NCBI GenBank assembly: GCA_029718625.1
Contig: CM056380.1
Span: forward strand, 114,834,746 to 114,898,745
Direction of reading: 5' to 3'
Length of the DNA: 64,000 nt
Source: Synaphobranchus kaupii
Taxonomy: Eukaryota > Chordata > Actinopteri > Anguilliformes > Synaphobranchidae
Shown: positions 34,308 to 48,767 of the stretch, in pieces
Numbering within the stretch: the stretch's first letter is position 1
Layout: the number at the start of each line of letters is the position of its first letter
Made by a program: the position numbers and the translations under genes
Notes under the pieces: generated by a model
The model's database searches: none
What the model was told of the DNA's origin: nothing
The model's input: the letters and a program-made list of their open reading frames with translations, nothing else

Positions 34308-34310
<3 letters not shown>
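31906..34310. other. Gene-free flank of the msx locus
   Basis: No exon, RNA gene or tandem repeat was recognised. The sequence is low in repeats compared with 19-31 kb, as expected where developmental regulatory elements are retained, but no specific element can be named. Confidence 0.4.
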
Positions 34311-34399
<89 letters not shown>

Positions 34400-34419
34400 T
34401 GTGGTGTGTGTGTGTGGAA
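34311..34419. repeat. (TG)n microsatellite
   Basis: About 45 tg units with two tggtg interruptions near the right end. Confidence 0.96.
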
Positions 34420-35950
34420 CTCATTATAGCACTGGGATATAAACTCAAAACTTTTAGAAAACGTTTTCGTTTTGTGTTCTTTTTCTTTCCTATGGAATAT
34501 CAGTTTAACGGAGGATAAAATTTTATAGTTTAATAAAAACTTGGTAATTAAGAGCACGATCATTTAAATATTTATGAAAATGTTAGTGAGGAAATAAGTA
34601 TTTTTGTGTTCCTCTTTAACCCGGTTAATGTATTAAAACTATTAAGGTAACTTTCTTATTGTTCCACTTGCAAGATAATTAACAGCAAAATTACACTTTT
34701 AGAAATGATCATGAATGTAAAATTCCTAATTAAACTGCGTCAGATATATTCACATTATATAGCCTACGTAGGCGTATTATAGCCTATAGGCTAGCCTATT
34801 TTAATTTGTACACATTTTAAAATGGATCTATCATGGGTGACGAACAAATTAAATTAAATTGCTTTTCATCCGATTATAAGCCCGTATGTTACTCACGAAA
34901 GTTAGCCCATAGCCTATACATTCATCATGACACTAAATAGTTTTTAATATAACATAGCCAATAACCTCTAAACAGTTTTAAAGAAAACAGATTAGTTTTA
35001 TCTACAGTTAATTCCCTGTAAATCCTGTCAAATCTACTCAGTAAAAACATTGCCACAACAAGAAAACATTTTATTACATTTTTCTTCTGGGACATTTATT
35101 ATAACCTACATCGGAGCGCATGCCATTTGTAAGTTAAAAATCCAGAAACGCAACAGTTAACATACTTGCAGCAAGCAGGAGTCTGTGAGAACCGTCCCCC
35201 CCCTCCAGCTATGCACGAGACATTAAACTTCTCGGTGGACAATTGGTTAAGTGGAGTTAACTGTTGCCTTTTCTCCCCGAGGTAGCTTCCTTTTTGATCC
35301 CGCCGAGCCTGTGCGGCGCCTTCCAAAACATAACTTGTCTACCTTATTAAATGCTTTGACTTGCGGTGAAGGATTGCCCGTTGCTTTTCAAATGAAGCTT
35401 TTGTAGGCCTTAAAGGGCCAAGACAAGCTTTAAATTGCTGTAATGCCGCGTGACTAATAATCATTGCATCATTGCTTTATAGTGAAACTCAGTTTATGTT
35501 ACAATTTTTTTTTTTTGGAAAATTACTTCAAACACCTCTAACACAACTCCAGCAGTTTCCAGTTTGTCTGTCGATTTTGATCAAATGTTATTTTATTCAC
35601 TTACCTAGGCTAGCCTAGCTATATAAAATATCAACATTTCACGAAATAACCAATTTCTGTCTGGTTAACTGAATACATAGCCTAAGCGGTTTTGATATTT
35701 CTGTCAGTTTCGTGATAAATAGCTACAAATAACGGTAAAGTCTTTGAGGTTGTTAATTTTTGAATTCCGAAAATAATCACTGCATGGTTTCACCAGACGT
35801 AAAGGATAAAAAAATCAATCCCTCTACTTCCTTAGGCTACTGGTTAATTGTAGGCCTAAAATTTCCCCAGTTGCGTGAGAGGAGCCACTGAATTACAGTA
35901 GGCTATCAATAAACCTCCCATGGCAAGACGTCTATGATTAACTATAGCCT
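34420..35950. other. Unannotated upstream flank of msx
   Basis: No gene or tandem repeat was seen. Low repeat content next to a homeobox gene makes regulatory sequence likely; that is inference from position only. Confidence 0.4.
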
Positions 35951-35989
35951 ATGTCTTTCCAAATCATTCCTAAAGGTCTTTACAAAAGA

Positions 35990-36200
35990 CTGACCAATCA
36001 AAACCGAGAGCTCGCAACGTCACGAAGCCAAGTTATCAAGCTGATTGGAAGGCGGCGAGATGAGAGGGAACTTCTGGAACTTTTATGCCCAAATGCAAAG
36101 CGCCGTCACAACACAGTGAGCATTTTGACAGAGCCCATAGCACCTCGCGGAACAGTAGCACGCCAGGACGCGGTTCAGGACTGTCAGGCTATTTATTAAA
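35990..36200 (+). promoter_or_regulatory. Probable msx promoter
   Basis: A CCAAT box (gaccaatcaaa, about 35991), a CRE-like aacgtcacg (about 36017) and an AT-rich tatttattaaagg (about 36188-36200) lie in order upstream of the first coding exon. A start about 25-30 bases beyond the last of these would leave a 5' leader of about 60 nt before codon 36282. Confidence 0.45.
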
Positions 36201-36281
36201 GGTGTATGGCCCCATACTCTATCATGAATCCTGACCAGCGGTCTCTCTCCCAAGAGATAAAACTACAGGAAAGAGAGGATT

Positions 36282-37518
<1,237 letters not shown>

Positions 37519-40460
37519 ATAGGTAAATTGTGTGAATGTTTTTACAGCCTTTTGTAAAGCCGTTATGTGCGCAGCTATATAACCCAGGATATGTACAAAT
37601 AATAGTCATTCTAAAAAATATATAGACCTTTCAAACCGACCTATGAAAATACCCATCTGGGACAGCCCCGTATCCGCAAGTTCATATTAACCAGCCCTGC
37701 AAACATCAGTTAATTTAGAAGTCACACAGGAATGGAGGTCCGCAGCCTTATCAGGATTTCACAGATTTAAATGCTGCTTTCACAAATAATCAGGCTGCCG
37801 CTAAAATAATAAATAAGCTACTATAACAGCAATAAAAACAAAAAAAGATGCTAAAAATGTGCCGTTTGCAGTTTGTGAAAAAAACTGCACAATGGAACGA
37901 CAGAGTAGGCCTAGGATTATTTTATGAAATTCAAAAATATGAATTGATTGGCAATTAAAGTTTAAAAAGCTTGCGATGCTGTTTTGATGACTAGCCTACA
38001 TGGGGCTTTACCGTTCATATGGCTCACGCGCAGCCCATGTTCGTGACGTAGGTCTACATTTAGCCTATTTTCGGGCCTTGTCCCCCTTTGAAGCAGTCCC
38101 CCTGGTTAGTCAAGGACGGCGCTAACTGAAAATATATATTTTAAAAACCGATTAAATTGAGTATATGCACAAATAAAAAAGTTGTCTTATAAGTATGTCT
38201 ACTTATTTTCCTACAGATACCAAGCCTGGCTATATTGTAACGGGCTATTTTAACAACGTAGGCCTAATATTGTCTTCCAAGGCAGCATACAGTCAACGGT
38301 AGCAAACTATGTAATTAAGTATAAAATGCTGGTCATGTAAAAATCTGCACATTGCAGGACTGTGTATCAAAGTTGCAGCTTAGTTGTTTTCAGGTTATTA
38401 GTCTCAAGTGTCAGAATATTCTGACAAACCAAGTGATAGTAACTCTATTCTAAAATGGTTTTAAATTAAATTTAAAAAATATATATATATATCAATCAGC
38501 TCAAAACAAAGATTGTAAAATAATTGTAAATTCCTGTTTACAATTATTATAACGTTGCAGTAAAATAATTTGAATTTTTTTTTTTTTTTTTTTTTTTTCC
38601 AAGACCTAATTTGTATATTTCAATAATCTTTATTTTACACAATGAAGGTATATTCCTGTCAAGAAAAGAAAGGGGTGTATTTTTTTTTAAACCAGTAACG
38701 TCTTTTCTTATTTGAACATTTTTTTTTTCCAAAGTATCGTCGGCCAACTAGGCTATGCTTTGTTGCGCATGTCTGGTTATTTCTTAACCTTCGAGAACTC
38801 TATGGCTACTTGGAAAAACAGTAAACTTTATAAGTTTCCATGGTTCTTGTGTTAGTGATTTTGGCATTTTGATGAATATGAAATGAACTAGTATTTGCTG
38901 TTCAGACTGACCTCTTAATAAACAAAGCACCATCTCAAACGCAGCCCAAACGTCCGCTGTGAAAGATAGGCCTATAGCACATAGCCATGCTGGTTTTTAT
39001 ATTCTATGCAAAACTGACAAATATGACCGTAAATTAAAAATACAATTTACAGGGGATTTCCCGCAACCACTTGAAAGATAATAAAACGAAAATCGGAGAA
39101 TATCCGGATGACTTTATAAGGTGTTTTCACATCGCTCTCCATCCATCTGTGTGTGTCATCAGATACAAAAAAGCCAGAGGGTAACCGTTTGTACAAAATA
39201 TTCAATAAAAGGTCTTTAAATTACACTAAGCCCGACGGAATCTATCGCTTCTGCTGTGACGTCCGTATAATATAAAACGTAGGCTTATTTAATAATGACT
39301 TAGCCTAGTAGCCTACTCATTACGCTTTAGGCCTACAACGCTGATATTTACAAAAGAAAAGCATCAAAGTTGAGCTGTATATTACTCATTTCAATAAGAA
39401 ATTAATTCTGGCTTTCGTTGCATGTTTCCTTTATTTCAGATTGATACTACAGGGAGCGTTTATCCAGGTTATGAACATATAACACTGGCTTACATCAAAA
39501 CATTATGAATCACTCCTCAAGATACTATTTACATAAACTGCTGATTCACTGAGATATTGGGATGATATTCACTGAGATATTGGGATGAAAAATTGGTATA
39601 AAATAAGATTTGACTTACAAGATTACAGGTTTGAAAGCATACGTGTGCAGAACAGCCTGTTTTAGATTTTTAAGTGTTAAAGTGTTTCACTGATGTATCT
39701 GTTAAATATTTGAAAAGGCACCAAATTACATTATTAAATGATGAAGTACACCAAAAAAGTAACTGATGTGTTTGATCATAATTGTATCTTACATAAAAAA
39801 TTATATATACATTGAAGTCAAACCCATTAGATAACAAATATGACAGCAAATAGGCTAACTGAGGTTAATTATACCATTTCTGGCACAAGTTCTGAATAAT
39901 AGTAATAAAAGTTCTGAACCGTGAATAATCATAAATGTGTAATTGTTTGCGATAATAATTATATATACTGATGCTCAGAATAACATCACGAACTCCTGCT
40001 CGACTGTAAAGCAACGCATCTGCGCCACCCCCTGGGCGAATCGGGAACAACACCTTAACTTTAGACAGATATTAATATTAAACGGCAGGGAACGGAATGC
40101 GTCGGCGGCTTATGGGTCCATAAGTACCAGAACACGAGGCTGACGCAATGCAGTTCTGGGTGTTATACCAGGCTACAGCGCCAAATTTTGACAATGTTTT
40201 TTCTTACTTGAAAATGTCCCTATACATCTTTCACATAGCCTACATAAATGAGAAGTACACTAGCCTTAGCATGTTTAAGTTCCTTCTTTGGATCAAGTTA
40301 ACGCTTGTTAATTTTATAAGATTCAACTCGTGTAGGAAAAAAACACAGTATATACATTTCCTAATGCGATTCATTAATTTATTGTTGAAAATACAATACT
40401 GGGGGACCTGAGGGACCAGCGCACTGCGGTGATGTTCATCTGCTGAAAACGTTTTGGTCT
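37519..40460. other. Msx 3' UTR and intergenic spacer between convergent genes
   Basis: A candidate polyadenylation signal for msx is caataaaaac at about 37831. Poly-T runs lie at about 38577-38598 and 38719-38729, and a 23-bp direct duplication (attcactgagatattgggat) at about 39546-39590. The three-prime ends of msx (+) and znf511 (-) face each other across this region. Confidence 0.5.
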
Positions 40461-43400
40461 TTACTTCTTCTTTCTCCTGCCTCTAAAGCCCCGGGTCGAA
40501 CCCTGACCGAAGCAAATGGTGTGGGGCACCCTGGGAACAGAAACACAAGGATCTGTCAGCCATTTTAATAGTCATGTTCATCTGTTGGTCATTTTGTAAG
40601 ATCCCAGGCACCTGTGGATCATGTTAGGAGTCCCGATCACCTGTTGGTTATTTTAAAGGTCCTGGTGGGTCACTTGGATGGCCTGATGTGTCCGGCTTAC
40701 ATCTTTCCACAACAGGCATGTGGGGGGGGGGGGGGGGGGGGGGGGGTCCAGGTACCCCCGAGCACCTGCCCCTTTTGCCCCAAACGCCCAATGTGCCCCT
40801 TTCATTCGATTTATAAAAAAATAGTTTTTCCAGGTTTGTGTCCTTTTCTCACTTTAAGCACCTGCCCTTGAAAAGGTCTCTGCAGCCTACTCTACAGCCC
40901 TGTTCCACTATAAGTCTGGTGAAAGCACAGAACTTCAAATTAATATATCCACCTACTTATTTTTGGGATTTAACAAATCATTTTCATAATCTTATCAACG
41001 GCCCGGTCCACAATCTCACCTAGGGCACCAGAGAGGCTATAGCAGAGCCTGCCCAGGCTACCAGCCCACCGGCTACCTGCCCTCAGCTATCCCCATCTCC
41101 AGCAGTACTGTGTGGACTGTAGGGTGAAAAATAGTCACTGGGTAGCAGCTGTAGTGCCTCCAGGAAGTAAGAAATACAGCAATCCTTTATATTAGGGTTT
41201 TTCGTAGGGACGTTTGTTGTTGTTTCATATATGTAGTATAACAAAATATTTCCTCTTTTGTTACACTACATATTGCCAACAGTTTCTATAATTAGTGCAA
41301 TTCTGAGGTGCGAGTATGGCTTTGGAATATTCACATTTTAAAATTTTGCAATTGGACATATAGTCACACAGAAGCAGACAGTACCTGTAAACACACTACA
41401 GCTTTTATATCAACAAAACGTTTTAAAACGCACTTCTCAATCAGGCATCATGCATAATTCAGGCAGACTATGTATAGACTACTTTTATAACAGGGATTGA
41501 GATCCAGGCAAACTGTGATTACTGACTTGTAAGAATAGCGTGGTTTTGGCGGATCCTCGAGCGCTGGATCCGTGTCTTTTTGGCGGTCTTGCTCGCTGGA
41601 GGCACAGAATTCCATCGACTCCCCGTGTTCCGACTCGCTAGCCGCGGCGTTCGTCACGTCAGAAACCTCCATGCTCGTGTCGGTCTTTTGCGGAGTCTTC
41701 TCTTGCGTTCTGACGGAAAATAGCAGTTTTGCATCGGTCAGTCGCAAATGAAGTGATATCGCGGCTCTTTTGGCACTGCACCAATCTCAAACGCTTTTTA
41801 AAGGTCCGACAGCGGAACACGAAAAGAACGCTGAAGACACAGACGAGCGTCTTTTCTCTTCCTTATAACTGGGTCTTAGTTCCAATATTAGCGTTTCATT
41901 ATTTTACTTGCAGTTACTGAGAACATTTGCTTCCAGTTGTGAAGTTATATTTATGGGGTCAAGCTAAAGTCTCTGGGTATGGTGCCAGGAACCAGAGGAA
42001 CTGACATTACTGAAATATTATCACAGGAGCTAGCCATTTTTTAAATCTCACAGAAGCCTCTCCTGATTGTTCATTTAAACAATTTGTTATTTGATTACTA
42101 CTACATACAAATTTTAATGTATTGCCACCACCAACTGTTTGTGTTATATAGTTGGCTATGACTAAAAACTGACTAATGATATATCCTACAAGTTATGAAC
42201 CTCAGATATTGCCCATCCAATGTGGTTTTTAAATGTACAGGATAAAAATGAAGACATTGGAGGAAAATAGATTATGTTTGACTTAGTTTACCTTTTACTC
42301 TTCTTGGATCTGTCGAATCTGAAGTCTGGGGGGTAACGGTGAGTTTTGATCAGATGATTTCTTCTTTCTTTGCTAGTCTTGAATTTTAAATCACATCCTT
42401 CCACTAAGCACTGGTACTGGAAAAAATATATATTATTATGTACAACAGCCACAAGAGGGCAGCATAACACAAAATGACAGCAGCAGCCTCACTTGTCAGT
42501 TTCAAATCTGCGCTACTGTGAGAAAGAGGCTGTGTCAGAATACGAACCCTTTTCCGTCCACTGTCCCCTGTCCACTCAGACCCCTGTCTACTATGTGCCC
42601 TGTCCCCTCACTTTGCAAGCAGTGTGTGAAAGAAATCCTGCAAAACTCTTTCCAAACTAGTGAGGAAGTAGTTTGTAATTTGTAATTTTTTTATTATTAT
42701 TGAGAATAGCAATCAGTTAACATGTAACGATTGTTACAAAGTGTAGATTATGACTGAAGAAAAAAAAAAAAAGAGTAGTTTGTAATATGAACCTATCTCG
42801 TACCATAGATATGCATATACACTCTGTCTTTTACATTTTGTACTTCCGGTTTACTTCCTGACATTTTTGGATGAGTGCACAGTTCTGTGGATGAGTGTGC
42901 TCCTGGATTCCTTCAACAAAACCCCGGAAATAAGGGGTTCATCCTGGTATTTTAAGTTCCCCATTTGTTAGGAAAAAGTCACCCACTCAAAAGCTTTTTG
43001 ATGAAGTGGACTCAAATATGCGCCCTCAAAAGGGTGTAGGGGTCGTATTCGGACATAGAAAACTTGTAGTACAAGAGCGGGACATGTTAGGACTTACTCT
43101 TTTTATTTTTGTTAATTCTATCTTTCATTCATAAATAATCTACACTTTGTAACCATCATCATATGTAAACTGATTGACATTCTCAATAAAAAATAAAACA
43201 AATATTACTAACTACTTCCTCACTAGTTTGGAAAAAGTTTTGCAGGATTTCTTTCGCACACTGCTTGCAAAGTGAGGGGACAGGGCACATAGTGAGGGGA
43301 CAGTGGGCAGGGGACAGGGATAAAATCCGGTCACGGCCTGTATCTGAGGAAAAGTCACTTTGAGAGGGAGGGCACAGCAACCGAGAAAAACCGTTATACA

Positions 43401-45488
43401 AAACCCAGTGATTGTACAGTATATATTTTACCAAAATTAATGAATGATATTTAATTACAGCAACAATAATAATGCAATTATTAATTTTTTATCAAATCAG
43501 AAGGGCACATCGGGCACTGGGGGCAAAAGGGGACAGAACAATATCATTGGTGGCTACTGTACACACTCGATGGTACACACTCAGTGGTACACACTCAATG
43601 GTACACACTCAATGGTACACACTCAATGGTACACACTCAATGGTACACACTCGGTGGTACACACTCGGTGGTACACACTCGGTGGTACACACACGATGGT
43701 ACACACTCAGTGGTACACACACAATGGTACACACTCAGTGGTACACACGATGGTACACACTCAGTGGTACACACTCGATGGTACACACTCGGCGGTACAC
43801 ACGGCTTCACTACACTGTAAAAAAAAATTAATAAAAAGGCAGAAATGTTGCCAGTGAGCCCTGACTGACAGGGTCCCTCAAAGAATGGTGCTGTAATTGT
43901 GCAGGGATGGGGTGGTGGGGGCCAACGTGAGCTCTCTTCATGGGGCCCAAAATCCCTGGCGGTGCCCCTGAACGTAAACGCAGTATTTTGTAACCGACAG
44001 CACACGGGTCGATATGGGAAAAAGCCTGTTACCATGTTCTGCTTCTCTGCCATTATCTGGAAATAGGAATCGTGCCACTCCAGGATGTGGATGTCCAGGA
44101 GACGGTCAGAAGGGAAGGACCTCTTGCAGCTGGAACAGACGTGCCTGTGTAGCGAGCTGTAGTGATGTTCATAGCCTTCCAGCGTGTCGAACAGCTGGCT
44201 ACAGCCCGCAATGTGGCATCTGAACACTGACACCCTACGAGAGAGAGAGAGAAGCATTATTATTATGCCAATATTAAACCTAGGTTTGACATACATATAT
44301 TCAACATATATTACAGCGTTTTAATTTATTTTATCAACCTTTTTTCAACATGGTTGGTCTACTGAGACCTCAATTCTCATTTTCAGCGATGTCCTGAGGA
44401 ATTGAGGTGGCTTGGGATTGCAAAGGATTGTGTAGCCAATCAAACGTAGCAGTAGATTAGGTCATCAGACACAAAGAGCCACCCAGTCTGGGTTTTACAG
44501 TCTCACCCAGTGTTATCCCCTCAGATAACGCTACTAGTGCCCCCATTGGTCCGGAGGAGATAATGCATAATTCGCCCACCAGTCGCCTACCACACCCACT
44601 CCCAGGAGGTCTCTGATACAGTTCTAACCAAGCCTAACCACACTGATATTCTGAGGTTTAAAATCAGAAGATTACTTATCATTACATGTTAAGGGACCAG
44701 TCCTGTATAACGACACAGGTCATCGTTTTAATTATATGTCAATTTATGCTACTCACGTTGGTGCTTCAGAAACCTCATCTGTTGTGGTCGCAACATCTTG
44801 CAGGTATAAATGTCTGTGAATGTCACCATCCTGCGGAGACAATAGGACCAATGTTATGTAGTAGTTTATAGCATAACAACAATGATGATGGTGATAAATA
44901 CAACAAAGGAAATCATAATCTCAAGATTATACAATAAACGTTGCTTTGTACAGTCTTCGCGAGAAATTGAAACTGTGTAAATTGACCCATATAGCCTATG
45001 CCTACATTGGTAATATTACAGCTCTTTAATTTATTATTAGCCTTTGAATTTATGCGACCCGGCACGGAATTGAATAAACGCCCCTAAAACAATATGCCAT
45101 TGATAAAAAATCTCGACGCTGGATAGGTTACTGCTTTTACACAATAACACATCATTGAAAATGAAATAGAAAAGTGAAGTCGTGGTAATATAGTTGAAGT
45201 TGTTTTCCTTCGTATACGGTGCAGTTCGAGTGTCAACTTCTTTCCGATGCCTTTCCCATAGAAACCTACTTCAAACACTTCATGATCCTTGTTTAGGCGG
45301 ATATGTTGCGGTGTGAAAGTGAAGGGTGAGCGGATTTCTTCAGTTCCATCATCTTCACAAACACTTGCTAACTTTTCTAAATGAGGCTCCTTCTTTGGTC
45401 CTTGGTCTTGCAAAACTGGAATCGCCAGAATATCCGTGTCCACGGATTCAGTCTGTATTAAAAGTCGAAGCAATTCAGATTGCAGCAT
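40461..45488 (-). CDS. znf511: Zinc finger protein 511 (ZNF511), six exons
   Basis: ZNF511 is a small, conserved vertebrate nuclear C2H2 protein of poorly known function. Minus-strand coding exons: 45488-45270, 44830-44757, 44234-44033, 42416-42292, 41709-41527 and 40530-40461, with GT-AG junctions and matching phases; 870 nt, 289 residues plus stop. Family landmarks in order: PFTFTPQHIRLNKDHEVFE, DGDIHRHLYLQDV, finger 1 (RCHIAGCSQLF, H-YSSLH), finger 2 (CSSCKRSF, HILEWHDS), finger 3 (YQCLVEGCDLKFKT, HLIKTH) followed by YPPDFRFDRSKKSK, an acidic Ser/Glu-rich linker and a basic end with TICFGQGSTRGFRGRRKKK. These match my knowledge of the mammalian protein closely. The last exon is short (22 codons) and easily missed: reading through the exon 5 donor (AA|GTCAGT) gives a false end. 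Intron 3 is large (about 1.6 kb) and holds a fold-back transposon and a minisatellite. The gene converges on msx and is divergent from adam8. Confidence 0.93.
40722..40746. repeat. Polyguanine tract
   Basis: About 25 consecutive G about 190 bases from the znf511 stop codon, within its likely 3' UTR on the other strand or downstream flank. Confidence 0.9.
42520..43350. mobile_element. Fold-back DNA transposon in znf511 intron 3
   Basis: Arms at about 42530-42750 and 43110-43340 are reverse complements over about 200 bp with small differences: tgccctgtcccctcactttg, caagcagtgtgtgaaagaaa, ccaaactagtgaggaagtag and cacaaagtgtagatta blocks reappear inverted. The interior (42800-43080) carries no coding frame. 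Confidence 0.78.
43562..43802. repeat. 14-bp minisatellite, about 17 copies
   Basis: The unit is ggtacacactcaat with variants cggt, cagt, cgat and acac; two copies are shortened. It lies in znf511 intron 3, 5' of the exon 4 acceptor in transcript orientation. Apparent open frames on both strands come from the repeat. Confidence 0.95.
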
Positions 45489-45900
45489 AGTATTAATAAA
45501 TATTTATCAAACAAACTGATATTGTGACATTAAAAAGGACAACACTGGGCTACATTATTTCAATCGATTGCCAGCTGCCTCCCATCATCCGTTTCAACGT
45601 TTGCAAGACGTAGCCTAGCTACGTTAGCTAGCAAGTTAGCCAAACGTCAACTCGTCGACAAATATTCCCCCGGGTCCTAAAATAAGCTTAAAACTACATT
45701 TTCAGCACCCATTAAAATCTGCAAATATTCCAAGTTAACAAATACCAGTTTATGTAATAAAATACGTGGCATATATTTAATTATTAGGTATTGTGCTAGA
45801 ATAATCTGAAGATAGTAAACGTTAGTTGCATTTTGGCAGCCCTGAACTTGGTTTAACGTTACTGCCTCTGTAGCCTACTGCTGTTTCGCCGAGCATCCTC
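45489..45900 (-). promoter_or_regulatory. znf511 5' flank and probable promoter
   Basis: Sequence directly upstream of the znf511 ATG. No TATA box is placed convincingly. A compact gctagc-rich stretch (about 45613-45642: cctagctacgttagctagca) is the only notable motif. Confidence 0.4.
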
Positions 45901-46969
45901 CTTTTGGATTGCAAATATATAAATAAAATATATAAATAAAATATATGAATAAAATATATGAATCGTTGTTTCAAGAAACTAATAAATAACATACATTTCC
46001 TTGCGATAAGTGAAAATTAATTTTCGTTTTTACCCCGTCTTCCCCCCATTTCTTGAAGAACGGAACCTTTAAACTGGATCGGTGTTTCCCTAAGTAGAGG
46101 GAAGTTCAACGTAGGTGGAACAGACGCGGTTCACTAAGTGGGTTGCCAGATGGGAGGATTTTCACAATGTTCTGCGGTTATTAAAATGAATGAGGAATAA
46201 GAGACATTGAAATTGAGATGGGAAATTGAAAAGGAGGTATATGAAAACTGCTTTACAATGTTACGGAAGTAAATTAGGACGGAAGATGATGGGTTTAGAG
46301 TAAATACAACACATCTGGCACCACTGTTTATGATCTCATTGAGGTATACAAACGACAACCCAGACTGCTGAATACATACATGTTCAAAAAGTATTTACGA
46401 AAACAACTACACAATACACCAGTCTGGACTTTATGGTAGGCCTATGTCAGTGAAACAGTACATACAACAGAGAATAATCTATCAGTGTTATGGACCTAAG
46501 ATTCAAGCAGGAGCTTAACCCAACCGGCTATAGGCATGTCCTTGTCCTAAGCATTGGTACTGTAATTTCAAAGAACTTTCTACAGGTGAAGCTGGGGTTA
46601 TAGATCCCAATATTAAATCTTCCGTGAAGAATCTAACCAAATCAGAATGTTAACCTACCTGCAGTTAAAATGTTGTCTTTTGGCAAACGTTTAAATTAAA
46701 AAAAAATAATATTGGTGCCTTATTGTATAATGCCCTGTGTTACCCCACAAGTTGCTTGCCGTTTGCCTGGGTTTAGTGTGCCTGGGGTTTATAGTGTGCC
46801 TCTGGGTCGACTAAGTTCCATTTCTATCAGTTGCAGGATGTATATCATCAGTTTCTCAGTTATCCACAAGATGGCGCCAAATAGCTTCTCTGTAGGGTAC
46901 TCATGTACTAGCCTACATATATCTTTGTCTGTCTTTACTATGAAACAGTTTAAACGAATAATTAATTTT
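45901..46969. other. Spacer, no gene seen
   Basis: A short ataaaatatatgaa tandem at about 45915-45962. No coding or RNA gene recognised. Confidence 0.5.
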
Positions 46970-47165
46970 CTGTTATTTTTTTAAAAATTTCAGTTTTGGT
47001 GCATATTTCCTGATTGGCACAGACACTGTTTTTTTACGTGTAATGAAGGATATGTTAGATACGCATGCACGTTTGTGATAACCAGCTGGCTTTACTATGA
47101 CTGGTATAGGGACATTTGAAGGTTTGTGGTCTAAAGCAAGAAAATACAGTTCAAATAACTCCAAA
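46970..47165 (-). repeat. Dispersed repeat family, copy 1 (inverted)
   Basis: It includes aaaaatttcagtttt, ggcacagacactgtttttttacgtgta, atgaaggatat and ggtttgtggtctaaagcaagaa, each the reverse complement of text in the copies at 47385-47610 and 50400-50650. Confidence 0.7.
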
Positions 47166-47384
47166 TTGAATGGTGACAATTTTTTCAGAGGCTGTATGTA
47201 TGAAAATATAGATTTTATAGGGTTTATTCACAAATATAAACATAAATATATGTCAGCACTTCTTTCCTTCAGCAGAACAAGCTCAGGTTGTATGAGCCAT
47301 GGAAAAGGTAAGACTTGTTAATATTAATATTAAGTTAATATTTTAAGTAAATACTCAGGAGGCATAATGTTGCTCTCCATGCCA

Positions 47385-47610
47385 CTTTGGAGTGTAGTTC
47401 TTGCTTTAGACCACAAACCCCACAATGCCTTTATACCTGCCATTGTACAGCCCGTAGGTCATCAGAAATTTCTGTAAAACAGATCTGAAAAATATCCTTC
47501 ATTGCACAGAAAACTGTCTGAGCCAAAAAAAAAAAAAAACACGTAAACTGAATTAATGTAGAAAAAAATGCAAAAATTGAAATATCCCTTTAATGGCATG
47601 CTATTTTAAT
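47385..47610 (+). repeat. Dispersed repeat family, copy 2
   Basis: It runs from ttcttgctttagaccacaaa through aaatatccttcattgcacag, a poly-A run and tgaaatatccctttaatgg. Copy 1 lies inverted about 220 bp away, giving a potential hairpin. Confidence 0.7.
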
Positions 47611-48767
47611 GGTATTGAATTTCACAAATGAAATTAACTCGTACTTTTCAATTATCTCCAGATATATCAATTTGCATGATGTGATGGCATAGCTGTTGTG
47701 AGTTCTGGTAATAGAGAGTAATGGAGTAAGATGGCATCTCTGAGGTCTCCTTTAGTGGACACCATCAGTCATACTTTACCGGTAAAGACTCTTACTTGGA
47801 AGAGACAGCATGTGAGCAATATGAGCACTTCAACTGTTCATAGCAGTAAAAGAGCAAAGTGACCCTCACTGCTTCTAACTAAATGGTGAGTAGGGCAGGC
47901 ACGTAATATTTTCCCGTTTCAAGGTTAATAATAAGGTCATTAATTCAGTCTCTGGTCTGTAGAGGCTTTCAAAGTGAGAGAGGGTATGTTGTGCTTAGTC
48001 TAAATAATTTACATGATGGATGATGTCATAGCAATGGTCAACTGGCTTCAGGGGAAAAAACCACAGATCTATTGACATGAGAGGCCAAGGCTACATTAGA
48101 ACATTAGGAAAGTGATGAGGAGAACAGGCCATTCGGCTCGTCATTTCAAAAAATCGATTTTTTTTGAGAGTGCACCCAAGAAATTACTTAATTACTTCCA
48201 CTATTATACATACCTTCCCAAGCCTCATCCCTTTTGGCTATGCAATCCTGGAAAACCGACTGGTTCGGAACCCGAAATACATTTGAAACTGAAAAATATG
48301 ACTTCCCAACTGTTCTTCCTGATTGTAGCCCAGTAGCCTACTAATAGAGATGCCCTCAACCCCATAAGGTGGCCAGGCCACGTGTCAGAGTGCTGTGTGC
48401 TCAGGCCACTTGAATATCACTCACATCTTTACCAGACCATCAGGGTACAAAGCCGGAAGTGTCTCGGCACACAGCCCCTAACGACCTGCGTGATCACCTC
48501 CACGCAGGCCTGGTAAAATTAAGTCTCAAAGGGATAGGTGTTTCAGCTATTTACATTTTGTTTTTTTGGCATTTAGCTGACGCTCTTATCCAGAGCGACT
48601 TACAATTAGTGCACAAAGAGAAAGGCCTAAGTTCATAAATCGCCAACATTCCAAGTAGCGATTAACGGGAGTGTAACGGCCGGGCCTTAACACGCCAGCG
48701 ATAGGTAAACCTTTGTCACGAGAATTAATATGTGGAAAGGAAGTTAGTTGTTTTTCTTTTCTTTTTA
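47611..48767. other. Spacer with small repeat fragments
   Basis: A fragment at about 48095-48140 (acattaggaaagtgatgagg agaacaggccattc) matches the start of a family with a second member at about 62765-62950. A fish SINE core (about 48549-48615, gctgacgctcttatccagag, cgacttacaatta) follows. No gene recognised. Confidence 0.55.

Noticed and set aside
35951..36199. 82-codon frame as an upstream coding exon of msx
   Set aside because: It overlaps the probable promoter, resembles no Msx sequence, and has no donor joining it in frame to 36261.
43444..43857. 119-137-codon frames with a VHTQWYTLNGTHS repeat
   Set aside because: They come from the 14-bp minisatellite in znf511 intron 3.
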